Shown one piece after another: positions 22,730-33,208 of a DNA stretch of 64,000 nucleotides. Below the pieces are notes generated by a model. That model did no database searches. It was not told the DNA's origin and was given only the letters and a program-made list of their open reading frames with translations. Position 1 is the stretch's first letter. Every line of letters begins with the position of its first letter. A program made the translations under genes and the position numbers. Source of the DNA: Carnegiea gigantea (Eukaryota; Streptophyta; Magnoliopsida; Caryophyllales; Cactaceae); NCBI GenBank assembly GCA_029747015.1, contig JAKOGI010000184.1, positions 418,001 to 482,000 of the forward strand, in the 5' to 3' direction.

Positions 22730-23585
22730 TTTCTTTTTGCTACTCCCCCTTTGCTTTTTCTACTGCATGCACACATTGAGGACAATGTGTTGTTCAAGCA
22801 TGGGGGAGTTAGTCCTTATTTGATGGCGTCTAATGCTTGATTTGGTTTGGTGTGCTTGCGTATTGTATATATTATTCGTGATAGTTTTTGGAGTTTCATT
22901 GCAGGTTTTAATCTTATTTGGTTAGAAGCATTTTAGAAGTATACTTAGCTTTCTTTTCATTCTAGATTGCATTTTAGGTTTTTTTTAATAGTTTTTTTAA
23001 TAGTTTTTACATTTTCCTTCGCATTGTTATTAGGAGCATGCATATAAAAAAAGAAGAGAAAAAAAGAAAAAATATCAAAAAAAAGAAAGAAAAATTAAAA
23101 AATCCTCTGATGATGATCTTTGTAGATTAGGTAGACTTCTTTAGTTTAGTTTGATCCTTTGGTTTGCCCAATTATGCATAAAATATTTGAGAATGAGTTT
23201 TCGAAAAGGAGCTTCATGTTTGACCATGTGTTAAGTGCGAGTTGATTACCCTATTACTCTTTACAAGAAGTTTGACATATGTTTACTAATGAGCTAGTTA
23301 TGACTTTGGTAGATGTCCCCTGAGGCTTTAAGCCTTTATGGACTAATTTATCAATTTAGTCTCTTGTCAATTCATGTGCGATTCTTCATTGACATCATTT
23401 CGGTAGAACTTGTTTTGATTCTCATTCAAGATCATGTTTCGCATATGTATTTAGGCAATATGATTGAGGCATTCTTTGACTTGTTACACCCAATGACCAA
23501 ATGGCCACCCTTTGTTGCGTATTATATCCCTTGCTATCCCCTTTGAGCTTATATCTGCTTTTATTGATTTGAACCTCCTACTATA
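22730..23585 (+). other. Element G 3' noncoding region, left part, with internal polypurine-like motif
   Basis: There is no convincing ORF. GTTCAAGCATGGGGGAGTT at 22792-22810 is an exact copy of the 19 bp that precede the 3' LTR (31755-31773). A/G-rich sequence lies at 23040-23105. CTATA at 23581-23585 is the left target duplication of element B. Confidence 0.75.
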
Positions 23586-24867
23586 TGATGGAGTCCCCTT
23601 CAGCAAATATGGAAGAGGGTCCTACGAGTCCAACAAGTTCCATTGCAAGTTCCAAAGTCCAAGCTATGGCTCAAATTTTGGAGAAGAGCCAAACAGTTGC
23701 AATCAGGTTAAACAACCAGAAGCTACCTGGTTTTGTTCATCTGATTTCTTAAGCTATATTGTGGCTTAAGTTTGATATTAGATGTTAGCTTTTAGGTCCA
23801 AGCATTCAAAGTCAATTATGCACAGTCAAAGTCAAGGAATCAAGGCATTTTGTTCAACCTGTCAGTTTTGGTCCAAAACTGCATGGTAAAATGCTTTAGT
23901 AGAAATCTCCTACTTAAACATGATTTAACCTTGATTTCTTTTCAGGGGGTTTTTACACACCCTAAGGACTCCCCCCCATGGCCTAAAATTAAAATCATGC
24001 TCATTTTTGATTGGTGGAAACAAGGACACAAAATTAGGCTAAAAACTATTTTTGAGAACCTGGTAAGCTATTGCATGTTTTTCCTTCTGAAGTGGGTTAG
24101 CTCAACTTCTCCTCTGCTTGGTTGCTTCAATCACGAGTCTAGCAACTAGGAACATCATCATTTGCTGCTTTGAAGCCTTGGGAGGAGCTTAACCAATGAG
24201 AGACGAAAGGAAGAATTCTCACCTTGCATTCTGATTGGCCAGCTGAAAAAGAAGCAAGCTTTATGGCTGCTTTTCTCCACTTCCTTGCTAATAAACTGAT
24301 GTATTAGCTTAATTAAGGCGTATTAAAGTTAAGTACATCCTTTGTTTTGCTTTTCTTAATATTTTAGTTATAATTAGTTTAGTTAAGCAAGCATGTAATC
24401 TAGTTTAGCCTTAAGCGCATAGGTTAGCTAGTTTAAGCCATTTTCTTCCTAGGGAGGAAACCTCATTCTAGCTTGTATGCTGCTTGGTTGCTTGCTTGGT
24501 CATGTATTAATGCCTTGCCAAGGCATATTTTGTAATCAGACTTTGATATTGAATGAAAACTAGAATTGAGAGCACCTTGCTTTCGTTCCCCTAAATACGT
24601 CACTTGCTTATCCTTAATTCGATCGATTACAGTGGTGATCGAGTAAGTCCTAAACCTTGATTAACTAGTGTTTCTGTATCTTAATCACAGTTTAGGGACC
24701 CTAAACTCAAGTTTAGTGGTGATTTTGTATCTAAACAAGAGTTTAGTCTATCCTCTATTCAAACATTCATACACGTGATCACTTAGACTTTAGCTTGAAT
24801 TCAGATTGCTTGTTTTTAGCTTTGAATTCAGATTTGAGTGTTTGTGTTTTCCTTCCAAGACACATCA
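23586..24867 (+). repeat. 5' LTR of element B
   Basis: 1282 bp, from TGATGGAG to CACATCA, next to the left target duplication. The first 170 bp correspond to the pol tail of the 3' copy but are frameshifted here. Relative to 29477-30780 it lacks about 25 bp near 23775. Confidence 0.9.
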
Positions 24868-24871
24868 TATT

Positions 24872-24883
24872 TGGTATCAGAGC
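24872..24883 (+). other. Primer binding site of element B (tRNA-Met)
   Basis: TGGTATCAGAGC, 4 bp after the LTR end, complementary to initiator tRNA-Met. Confidence 0.92.
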
Positions 24884-25000
24884 TTTGGTTTCTCCTTGGC
24901 CTGGTATGCCCCTCCACTTTCCAGAATCATTCCCACTCAAATTCCAAACACATTCCTTGTGTGAGTTTAAACATAATCCGAGAGTAAGATAAGTTCTAGC

Positions 25001-26060
25001 ATGAGTTTGGAAGAGAAATTTGATGCTCTTATGAGGCAGAATGAGATGTTACTAAAGAAAATTCATGAAGATGCTCAACATAATCAAGAAACTCAAGCTC
25101 AAAATGAGTATCTATGAACGCAGCTTGGTTCCTTTTTGAAGCTGAAGCAAAAGATGAATGAAGAACCTCTTCAATCTGAACCAAGGAGGCAAGAGCTAGT
25201 CTTTAGTCATAACATTGATTCATCTAGTGAAGATGAACCATTGAGAATGACTAGGCCAGAACCACAGTTTCAAGCTAACACAAATGATTTCAAGGTTGAA
25301 ATCTCGGAGTTTGAAGGTAAGCTTGATCCAGAAGAATTTTTAGATTGGCTGCATACTGTTAAACGAGTTTTTGAGTACAAGGATGTTCCAGAGGACAAGA
25401 AGGTCAAGTTGGGGGCCTCAAGACTTAGAAAATATGCTTCATTATGGTGGACAAACCTATGTGCTAAACGGGTTAGGGAAAAGAAGTCTAAAATCAGAAC
25501 ATGGGAGAAGATGAAGTCTAAGCTTAAGGCTAGGTCTCTTCCCCCTACCTACGTTTAAGATTGCTATTTATAACTTCATAACTTGACTCAAGGCAATCTA
25601 AATATAGAGGAGTACACAAGGGAGTTTGAAAAACTTGTAATCAAATGTGATTTATAAGAACCCGAAGAGCAAACCATTGTTAGATACTTAGGAGGTCTTG
25701 ATCCTAGGTATGCTAATGTGGTTGATTTACAAGTCTACACCACTTTTGATGAAGTATGTGTGCTGACTCACAAGGTTGAGCAGCAAAAGAGAGCTAGATA
25801 GCCCCCTAAACCACAAAATCCTAAGCCTTTTACTCAGAACCAATCCTTTAATAAGGGGAGTTCTAATCCTATTTTCAAGCCACAAAATCCATCCCCTTCC
25901 TTTCCACAAAGAACTCCAGCTCCACAAAAGGTCCAAACCCCTCAAAATAAACCTAATATCAATTCCATGAGCAATAGAAGATGCTTTAAATGTCAAGGAC
26001 TTGGGCATATAGCTTCAGAATGTCCAAACTGTAAGGTAATTACTTTAGCTTAATGGTCAG
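25001..26060 (+). pseudogene. Element B gag
   Basis: The frame from ATG 25001 (MSLEEKFDALM) is the family Gag start. A slightly earlier ATG of the family reads ATA here. The N-terminal coiled-coil-like part is followed by the capsid domain in 25136-25558 (FEGKLDPEEFLDWLHTVKRVFEYKDVP, KYASLWWTN). More capsid (LNIEEYTREFEKL, YLGGLDPRY) and the CCHC zinc knuckle CFKCQGLGHIASEC at about 25982-26023 come next. Stops lie at about 25118, 25556, 25574 and 25799, all single-base changes in an otherwise continuous frame. The role is RNA packaging and particle assembly. Confidence 0.88.
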
Positions 26061-26647
26061 CTGTGAAGGAGCTATTTAAAGAAGGAAAAAAGGAAGATGA
26101 TTATAAGGATGAGCTTGAGGAAACTCAAGAAGAAGTAGTGGAAGAGGCTGATGAAGGTGAATTGATAGTTTTGAGAAGAGTTCTAAGCAACTAGAAGGGA
26201 GTGAAAGATGAACAAAGGGAGAACATATTCCATTCTCGTTGTATAGTTCAGGGAAAGGTATGTTCTTTAATTATTAGTAGAGGAAGCTGTGCAAATGTGG
26301 TTTCTCTAAGCATGATTAAGAAGCTAGGATTACAAACTATAACTCATCCACACCCTTACAACATTCAATGGTTGAATTAAAGCAAGGGAATCCAAGTGAA
26401 CTCACAGTGCTTAATCTCTTTCTCCATTGGAAAGAACTATCAAGATGAACCTTGGTGTGATGTCATTCCTATAAATGCTTGTCATATACTTTTGGGGAGA
26501 CCATGGCTGTATAACCGTAAGGTTATGCATAATGGTTACTTGAATACTTACACCTTTACTAAGGATGATAAGAAGATCACTTTAGCCCCTTTTCCGCCAT
26601 CAAAACTCCATGAAATCAAGCCTCAAAACTAGCCAAACCATTCTGAT
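26061..26647 (+). pseudogene. Element B protease region
   Basis: An acidic linker (KEGKKEDDYKDELEE) leads to the retropepsin-like part CSLIISRGSCANVVSLSMIKKL near 26268-26330. Ser-Arg-Gly replaces the catalytic Asp-x-Gly expected here, so the active site is lost. The downstream motif ACHILLGRPWLYNRKVMHNG (26487-26545) is the protease end typical of this group. An in-frame stop lies near 26378. Confidence 0.83.
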
Positions 26648-27817
26648 TTGCTACTGGCCGTTAGTGAGCCATTGTTAAAGGCCCCTCAATATGAATTCAA
26701 GGCCTTTAAAGAGTGGATTTTAAGCATTCAAGATGAATCTAAAAACCCTTTACCCACTCATCCTGTAGCCAAGACACTCATACAAAACTTCTGTCACTTA
26801 TTTCCTGAGGAGATACCCATGGGTTTACCTCCTAAAAGAGATATCCAACACCACATTGATCTCATTCCTGGTTCCATCCTACCTAATAAGCTAGCTTATA
26901 GGATGAATCCAAAGGATACCATGAAAATACAATGGCAAGTTGAAGAATTGAAGTCTAAGGGCTTAATCCTTGAGTCCTTAAGTCCTTGTGCTATGCCTGC
27001 TCTTTTGGTGCCTAAAAAGGATGGTGGGATGTGTATGTGTGTGGATAATAGGACCATTAACAAGATCACAATTAAGTATAGGTATCCCATACCTAAACTT
27101 AAGGACATGCTAGATGAATTACATGGCTCTAAGGTGTTTTCAAAGATAGACCTTCGAAGTGGATACTACCAGATTTGGATTAGAGAAGGTGATGAATGGA
27201 AGACAGCCTTTAAGACTAAGGGAGGGTTTTATGAATGGTTGGTTATGCCCTTTGGTCTTTCAAATACACCTAGCATATTCATGAGATTGATGAGTCAAGT
27301 TTTCAGGCTATACATAGACAAGTTTGTGGTGGTTTACTTTGATGATATCTTAATCTATTACAAGGATGAGCATGAACATCAAGACCATTTAACTCAAGTT
27401 ATGCTTGTTTTGGAACGTGAAAGACTCTTTGGTAACCTTAAGAAATGTGCCTTCTTCACTCCTGAGGTAACATTCTTAGGTTACATTGTCACTGGTGATG
27501 AAGTTAAGGTAGATGAAATCAAGATTGAAGCTATTCGGTCATGGCCTACTCCTAAGTCAATTCATGATGTTCGAGCTTTTCATGGATTAGCTTATTTTTA
27601 CAGGAGGTTCATTCGAAGTTTTAGCACAATCATAGCTCCCATGACTGAACTTATCAAAGGTACATCATTCCATTGGACACCAAAAGCTCAATCTGCCTTT
27701 GAAGAGATTAAAAGAAGACTTACTCAAGCACCTGTCCTCTCTTTGCCATGCTTTAGTAAGATCTTTAAAGTTGAATGTGATGCCTCTGGAGTTGGTATAG
27801 GTGGTGTTCTTACTTAA
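26648..27817 (+). CDS. Element B reverse transcriptase
   Basis: 389 open codons hold the complete reverse transcriptase. They include the fingers entry ([15 protein letters not shown]), [12 protein letters not shown] and [20 protein letters not shown], then [17 protein letters not shown] with the first catalytic Asp. [13 protein letters not shown] and the active site [10 protein letters not shown] (about residues 221-230) come next, followed by thumb/connection ([15 protein letters not shown]). The start of RNase H ([15 protein letters not shown]) follows. It ends at TAA 27818-27820, where relatives read Gln. All catalytic Asp are present. In life this is an internal domain of the gag-pol polyprotein, so the first ATG is not a true start. 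Confidence 0.92.
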   Translation: MLLAVSEPLLKAPQYEFKAFKEWILSIQDESKNPLPTHPVAKTLIQNFCHLFPEEIPMGLPPKRDIQHHIDLIPGSILPNKLAYRMNPKDTMKIQWQVEELKSKGLILESLSPCAMPALLVPKKDGGMCMCVDNRTINKITIKYRYPIPKLKDMLDELHGSKVFSKIDLRSGYYQIWIREGDEWKTAFKTKGGFYEWLVMPFGLSNTPSIFMRLMSQVFRLYIDKFVVVYFDDILIYYKDEHEHQDHLTQVMLVLERERLFGNLKKCAFFTPEVTFLGYIVTGDEVKVDEIKIEAIRSWPTPKSIHDVRAFHGLAYFYRRFIRSFSTIIAPMTELIKGTSFHWTPKAQSAFEEIKRRLTQAPVLSLPCFSKIFKVECDASGVGIGGVLT

Positions 27818-28110
27818 GAAGGTAAGCCATTAGCCTTCTTTAGTGAGAAACTATGTGATTCAAGAAGAAAGTACTCCACCTATGATAAGGAGTTCTATGC
27901 AATTGTAAGATGTTTAGAGCATTAGAGTTATTATTTGATTGCAAGTGAGTTTATCCTCCATTATGACTATGAAGCTTTGAAGTATATTCAAGGCCAACAC
28001 AAGTTGAACTCATGTCATGCTAAGTAGGTAGAGTTTCTCCAGTCCTCAAGCATAAATCTGGAGAGCTTAACCAAGGTGCCAATGCTCTATCACATAGGTA
28101 TCTACTTTTG
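27818..28110 (+). pseudogene. Element B RNase H
   Basis: It is the same frame as the reverse transcriptase: GKPLAFFSEKLCDSRRKYSTYDKEFYAIVRCLEH, EALKYIQGQHKLNS, then KSGELNQG-type sequence near 28060 in a shifted frame. Stops at 27818, 27923 and 28025 replace Gln or Trp codons of the family. It would remove template RNA during cDNA synthesis. It is inactive as it stands. Confidence 0.83.
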
Positions 28111-28843
28111 TTTTAGTTAGATGCTTGTGTACTTGGTTTTGAGCATCTAAAAGCTTCATATGCTGAAGATGAAGACTTTTGGGGAGTTGTTTACTGAATA
28201 TTCAAAACACCCCAAAGGTAATTTCCTTATTTAACAAGGGTTTCTTTTCAAGGGTACACGGTTGTGTGTACCAAGGTATAGCACAAGAGAGCTCTTAATC
28301 AGGGACGTTCATGGAGGTTCTCTAGCTGGTCACTATGGTGAAAACAAGACACTCATCATGCTAAGGGAGCACTACTACTGGCCAGGTATAGAGAAAGATG
28401 TACAGGACATGTTGAAGAGGTGTGGGACTGGTCAAGTGGCTAAAAGTCACTCCTTACTCCACGACCTTTACACACCTTTTCCCATTCTTTCTACTCCTTG
28501 GGTCGACATAAGCATGGATTTCATTCTTGGACTACCTAAAACCTAAAGGAACAAAGATTCAATCTTTGTTGTGGTGGATAGGTTCTTTGAAATGTCTCAT
28601 TTCATTCCATGTAATAAAACTAATGATGCTACGCATATTGCTGAGTTGTATTTTAGGGAGGTGGCTAGATTACATGGTATACCTAGATCAATTGTTTCTG
28701 ATCGGGATACTAAGTTCCTTAACCATTTCTGGACTACTTTGTGCAGGAAGTTAGGTACCAAACTTAAGTATAGGACCACTTGCCATCCATAAATTAATGG
28801 GCAAACTGAGGTTATAAATCGAACCCTAGGAACACTTCTAAGG

Positions 28844-29019
28844 GCTTTGATTAAACCTCATGCCAAGGCTTGGGATTTGCTTTTACCCCATATAGAATTT
28901 GCTTACAACAGGGCTCCTAGCAAGGCTACTAGCTTTGACTAAACCTCATGCCAAGGCTTGGGATTTGCTTTTTCCGCATATAGAATTTGCTTACAACAGG
29001 GCTCCTAGCAAGGCTACTG
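28844..29019 (+). repeat. 88-bp tandem duplication inside element B integrase
   Basis: Positions 28844-28931 and 28932-29019 are near-identical, both starting GCTTTGA(T/C)TAAACC. Eighty-eight is not a multiple of three, so the duplication moves pol from one frame to another and inactivates integrase. Confidence 0.93.
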
Positions 29020-29466
29020 GTCTATCATCATTTAAGGTGGTCTATAGGATTGATCCTATTAGTCCACTTGATCTTACTCCACGGCCTCTAGATCAAAAGC
29101 TAAGTACGAATACAGCAGCTAGGGTAGAAGAAATCCAAAAGATACATGAGTTGGTAAGGAGCAGAATAGAGAAAACGAGTGTATCCTATCAAGCTCAAGC
29201 CAACAAATACAAGAAGAAGGTGGTATTTCAACCTAAAGACCTCGTATGGATACACTTAAGGAAAGAGAGATTTCCTTCAAAGAGAAAGAACAAGCTCATG
29301 CCAACGGCTGATGGTCTATTTGAGGTACTTGAAAAGATTAATGACAATGCTTATAAGGTTGATTTGCTAGGGGACTATGGAGTTTCAGCTGCATTCAATG
29401 TCGCCGACTTGAGTGCATACCAAGCCGATGATCACTTTGCATATTTGAGGATCAAATCTCTTCAAC

Positions 29467-29476
29467 AAGGGGAGGA
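29467..29476 (+). other. Polypurine tract of element B
   Basis: AAGGGGAGGA directly precedes the 3' LTR start TGATGGAG. It also encodes pol residues (QGE-D), so the tract lies inside the coding region. Confidence 0.85.
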
Positions 29477-30780
29477 TGATGGAGTCCCCTTTAGCAAAGA
29501 CATGGAAGAGGGTCCTAAGAGTCGAACAAGGTCCATTGCAAGTTCCAAAGTCCAAGCTATGGCTCAAAGTTTAGAGAAGAGCCAAAAAGTTACAACCGGG
29601 TTAAACAACCATAAACTACCCGATTTTGTTCATCTGATTTCTTAAGCTACACTGTGGCTTAAGTGTGATATTTTTGCATTTTTGGGATCCTTAAGATGTT
29701 AGCTTTAAGGTCCAAGCATTCAAAGTCAATCATGCACAGTCCAAGTCAAGGAATCAAGGCATTTGGTTCAACCTGCCAGTTTTGGTCCAAAACTGCACGG
29801 TAAAATGTTTTAGTAGAAATCTCCTACTTAAACATGATTTAACCTTGGTTTCTTTGTAGGGGAGCTTCTACACACCTAAGGATTCCCCCCATGGCCTAAA
29901 ATTAAAATCATGCTCACTTTTGATTGGTGGAAACAAGGACACAAAACCCGGCTAAAAACTATTTTTGAGAACCCGGTAAGTTGCCGCGTGTTTTTCCTTC
30001 TGAAGTGGGTTTGCTCAGCTTCTTGTTTGCTTGCTTGCTTCAATCATGAGTCTAGCAGCCAGGAACATTGTCATTTGCTGCTTTGAAGCCTTGGGAAGAG
30101 CTTAACCCATGAGAGCAAAAAGGAAGAATTCTCACCTTGCATTCTGATTGGCCAGCCGAAAAGGAAGCAAGCTTTATGGCTGCTTTTCTCCACTTCCTTG
30201 CTAGTAAACTGATGTATTAGCTTAATTAAGGTGTATTGAAGTTAAGTATATCATTTGTTTTGCTTTTCTTAATATTTTGGTTGTAATCAGTTTAGTTAAG
30301 CAATCATGTAATCTAGTTTAGCCTTAAGCGCATACGTTAGCTAGTTTAAGCCGTTTCCTTCATAGGGACGAAGCCTCATTCTAGCTTGTATGCTGCTAGG
30401 TTGCTTTCTTGGTCGTGTATTAATGCCTTGCCAAGGCATATTTTGTAATCAGACTTTGACATTGAATGAAAATCAGAATTGAGAGCACCTTGCTTTCGTT
30501 CCCCTAAATACTTCACTTGCTTATCCTTAGTTTGGTCGATTAAGGTGTTGATCAAGTAAGTCCTATGCCTTGATTAAATGGTGTTTCTGTATCTTAATCA
30601 CAGTTTAGGGACCCTAAACTAAAGTTTAGTGGTGATTCTGTATCTAAACAAGAATTTAGTCTATCCTTTATTCAAACATTCATACACGGATTCACTTAGA
30701 CTTTAGCTTGAATTCAGATTGCTTGTTTTTAGCTTTGAATTCAGGTTTGAGTATTTGTGTTTTCCTTCCAAGATACATCA
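29477..30780 (+). repeat. 3' LTR of element B
   Basis: 1304 bp, TGATGGAG...ATACATCA, followed by target duplication CTATA. It pairs with 23586-24867. Its first 169 bp are the end of pol, with stop TAA at 29643-29645. Confidence 0.92.
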
Positions 30781-30785
30781 CTATA

Positions 30786-31773
30786 GCTTACGGCCAAATG
30801 ATTATCTCACCTTTGAGCCAGGACTGGAGGAGCATTTCGTTCTTACGCGTCGAGTTTAATTGGGAACTAGTAAGGTGTATTTAGATCTTTTTAGTGGATT
30901 TGGTTGTTTGATGAAGGGATGTGTGTTCTTGTTTGCTATAAGAAATCCCTTGTCTTGTTGTACAAAATTTAGAGAAGAGTTGGAATTCAAAGTTTGGTAT
31001 GGATTTCCCTTGGCTAACTCCTTAGAAAAGAGAAGGGGAAAAAAAAGAAAGAGAAACAAAAAAAAAAAAAAAACAAAGGAAAAAAGAAGGAAACAAGAAA
31101 AAAGGGGAATAATAAAAAGAGCGTTAGCCTTGTTGGAATTGTAAAAATATTTATGACTTTCAACTCTTTATCTCTTTGATTGGGGATGTATTTTGTCAAT
31201 AAATTGTATTGGTTTAGGGAGGATGTTGGATGATGCATTGGAAGTTTTTAGCTCTTAGTTTATGGCTTCTAGCTCCACAATTCCAAAGCATTTGTTCCCC
31301 TTTTATCTTTACCCATGGCGCCGTTATAACCTTATGAAAGTCCTCATAATTGTCTAGTGTGTTTGCATTTTAGTGATGGTAAATTAGAGAGTCCTGTCAA
31401 GCTTATGGTGGATTTGAGTCTATGAAATAAGAATTGAGGGAACCTTCATATCTTTCCAAGCACATGAGTGTTGAGTGCCACATGACTATAGTGAGGTTCT
31501 ACCGGCATTGCTAGCTCTATTTGTTTCATATGTTAAATGGTTGTATTTGATGGTTTGGGAGGATTGATTCAAATTTGACATTGTGGTATATCAAGTGGTT
31601 TTTGAAAATTCATTCCCTAGTCTGTTTGCTAAATGATTTTTGCCCCTTTTTAGGCTAACTTTGAATCGGCTTTGCCATTAAGATGCTAACAATGTCTATC
31701 CTAAGGAGGTTTAGAATAATTTTTGATCTTAGTATTGCTTGAGGACGAGCAACAGTTCAAGCATGGGGGAGTT
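30786..31773 (+). other. Element G 3' noncoding region, right part, with polypurine tract
   Basis: No ORF has support. An A/G-rich tract runs at 31025-31125. GTTCAAGCATGGGGGAGTT (31755-31773) contains the polypurine tract directly before the 3' LTR. It resumes the sequence interrupted at 23585. Confidence 0.75.
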
Positions 31774-32920
31774 TGATAAGTGCTTAACGTATATATCATT
31801 TTAGGGTTATTTTGCTACATTTTTAGGAGAATTGTGTGATTTAAGTTATAATTTATGCTCCTATTCTCGTTTTATATTTGGGTATGGTTGTTTGATGATA
31901 TTTAAGGAATTTAGACCATTTGGACCCGGCATTTGACCCTTATTTGAGTGTATATTGACCCCCTATAGATGTCCCTGAGATGCTATGCCCATTGAGAAAG
32001 AGAAGAGTAGAGAATTTGCTTCCAGCCAAGACCATGGTCCAACCGTGGTGTTTGCCACAGGCTGTGGTAAGCTGGTAGCTATGGCCTCTTCGTGTCCCTT
32101 TGGCTGTGTGGCTAAATTGGCTCGAGTTCTTGCTTAAAAGCTCATCCCTTAGCAATAGAAAGAGAGAATCCACCACATATATAGTCATTCCTACTTTTCA
32201 AAATTTTACTTTTTGTAGTTAGGATTTTAGTTTGATTTTTATGCAAGTGAGAATCTTGAGTGAAGAACTCGGTTTTGTTTGCAGTTTGAAGACTTTGTTG
32301 AAGGCTGTCGTCGCCAAGCCATTTCCTCTCAGATCTCGTCGAATCGTTTGGTTAGTTGTTTAATTTTTAATCATGAGCGAGTAGTTTATCTTGTTTAGTG
32401 ATTTATTTGTTAATGGAAGTGTAGTTGGATCATTTTATATTTAATAGAATTGTGCTTTCTTTTAATGTTGGTTTGATTTCGTTTTATCAATTGATTATCA
32501 TGTTGTGAGTGGACTTGGCTAAATTTGCTTGCACCCTTGAGATAATTGAATAAAGAACTGAAAGGTGAAATTCGATTGTTAGAATGCTTGATAAGACCTA
32601 ATATAGTGATGAGTAGAAAGAGAAATTTGCATATTGTGAGGATGGGAGAGTAATCAAAAATATTGAACTTAGATTAAGACAAATTAGTTTGACAGAACGA
32701 CTTTGGTTTAATTTAGGCAATTTGGTTGGTTGTGAAAGAGTAGACTAAATTCTAAATCGATTGCAATTCCTCAAAATTATCCAATAAGAGAAAAGCACAT
32801 GTTGATCGTATTGATCCCACAGCCTTCTTAACTGAATAAATCCCTAGGTATTTTTCCTTGATTGAATGTGGAATTAGTTAATTAGAGGTTGTCAAATCAA
32901 AATCTTCTATTAGTTAATTA
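31774..32920 (+). repeat. Truncated 3' LTR of element G
   Basis: It starts TGATAAGTGC and matches 13909 onward to about 15050. The last roughly 130-250 bp of the 5' copy are absent. At about 32920 the sequence switches to minus-strand gag of element D. The LTR end and the target duplication are therefore deleted. Confidence 0.85.
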
Positions 32921-33096
32921 GAACCGGGTGAGCTAGATAAGCTCACTAGGTTTCTTCTCTTTTGCCTCATTGAATCAGTAGGTTGGCACTTCAAGTAGGC
33001 ATTTTGATTCTTGAGTTCCTCATTGTTAGTGTTTATGGCTTCAAAATTCTTCATGAGAACCTCAAACTTTTCTTCTAAGGTCATGCTTGCACTCAT
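32921..33096 (-). pseudogene. Element D gag N-terminus
   Basis: The ATG at 33094-33096 (minus) opens MSASMTLEEKFEVLMKNFEA, the same Gag start as in element E (62920). About 59 residues remain before the junction with the truncated LTR of G. The capsid region that should connect this to the zinc knuckle at 13740 is missing, so a deletion took it together with the end of the G LTR. Confidence 0.83.
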
Positions 33097-33193
33097 GCTT
33101 CCAAACTGTATCAACTGGGTAATGTGTTTTGGATTGTGCTTGGAGTAGAGGCAAATGTGGCTCGGAATAGGGGTCAAGCCAAGATGAAACTTT

Positions 33194-33204
33194 CTTTGAT
33201 ACCA
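33194..33204 (-). other. Primer binding site of element D (tRNA-Met)
   Basis: The minus strand reads TGGTATCAAAG, 4 bp from the 5' LTR end. One base differs from the usual TGGTATCAGAG. Confidence 0.88.
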
Positions 33205-33208
33205 AATA

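Larger units (their letters stand above)
28111..29645 (+). pseudogene. Element B integrase and pol C-terminus reaching into the 3' LTR
   Basis: The zinc region GGSLAGHYGENKTL...RCGTGQ has Gly where the second Cys is expected. Core residues are D in DISMDFILGLPKT (about 28506), D in IVSDRDTKF (about 28695) and E in GQTEVINRTLG (about 28802). An 88-bp tandem duplication (28844-29019) shifts the frame. The C-terminal part is open from 28899 to 29645 and carries VWIHLRKERFPSKRKNKLMP, LFEVLEKINDNAYKVDL (a GPY/F-like module) and FNVADLSAY. The last 57 residues (from GVPF) lie inside the 3' LTR. They include a basic PKSRTRS motif that recalls the CR motif of CRM elements (weak). Confidence 0.87.
23586..30780 (+). 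mobile_element. Element B: full-length Reina/CRM-like chromovirus with TSD CTATA
   Basis: 7195 bp. It has 5' LTR, tRNA-Met primer site, gag, protease, reverse transcriptase, RNase H, integrase, polypurine tract and 3' LTR, flanked by CTATA (23581-23585 and 30781-30785). Gag-pol is one long frame from 25001 to 28843, with point stops, then shifted by an 88-bp tandem duplication. The pol frame crosses the polypurine tract and ends 169 bp inside the 3' LTR. That places about 170 bp of pol-tail sequence in both LTRs. It is inserted in the 3' noncoding region of G. Several stop codons and the duplication make it non-autonomous now. Confidence 0.93.
13909..32920 (+). mobile_element. Element G: Athila-like Ty3/gypsy retrotransposon, split by element B
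   Basis: It has a 5' LTR (13909-15180), a primer site of the TGGCGCC type, gag, protease, reverse transcriptase, RNase H, integrase, a third env-like ORF, a long 3' noncoding region, a polypurine tract and a truncated 3' LTR. The primer-site type, Gag motifs and an ORF after integrase are hallmarks of the Athila lineage. All genes carry stops or frameshifts. The 3' LTR has lost its last roughly 250 bp at the junction with D, so the target duplication is missing on that side (left flank GGTAG, 13904-13908). Removing B leaves about 11.8 kb, normal for Athila. Confidence 0.9.

Noticed and set aside
23586..24870. LTRs with internal sequence on both sides (23586, 33209) looked like tandem elements sharing an LTR
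   Set aside because: The pol-like flank is part of the LTR itself: the target duplications CTATA in B and AAGGA beside E lie outside it, and the polypurine tract precedes it.
24872..24883. tRNA-like word TGGTATCAGAGC, also at 10211 and 62810
   Set aside because: These are primer binding sites next to LTR ends; no cloverleaf can be drawn around them.
30856..31144. Lys-rich and Phe-rich opposing ORFs
   Set aside because: A-rich tract in the 3' noncoding part of element G; no motif.
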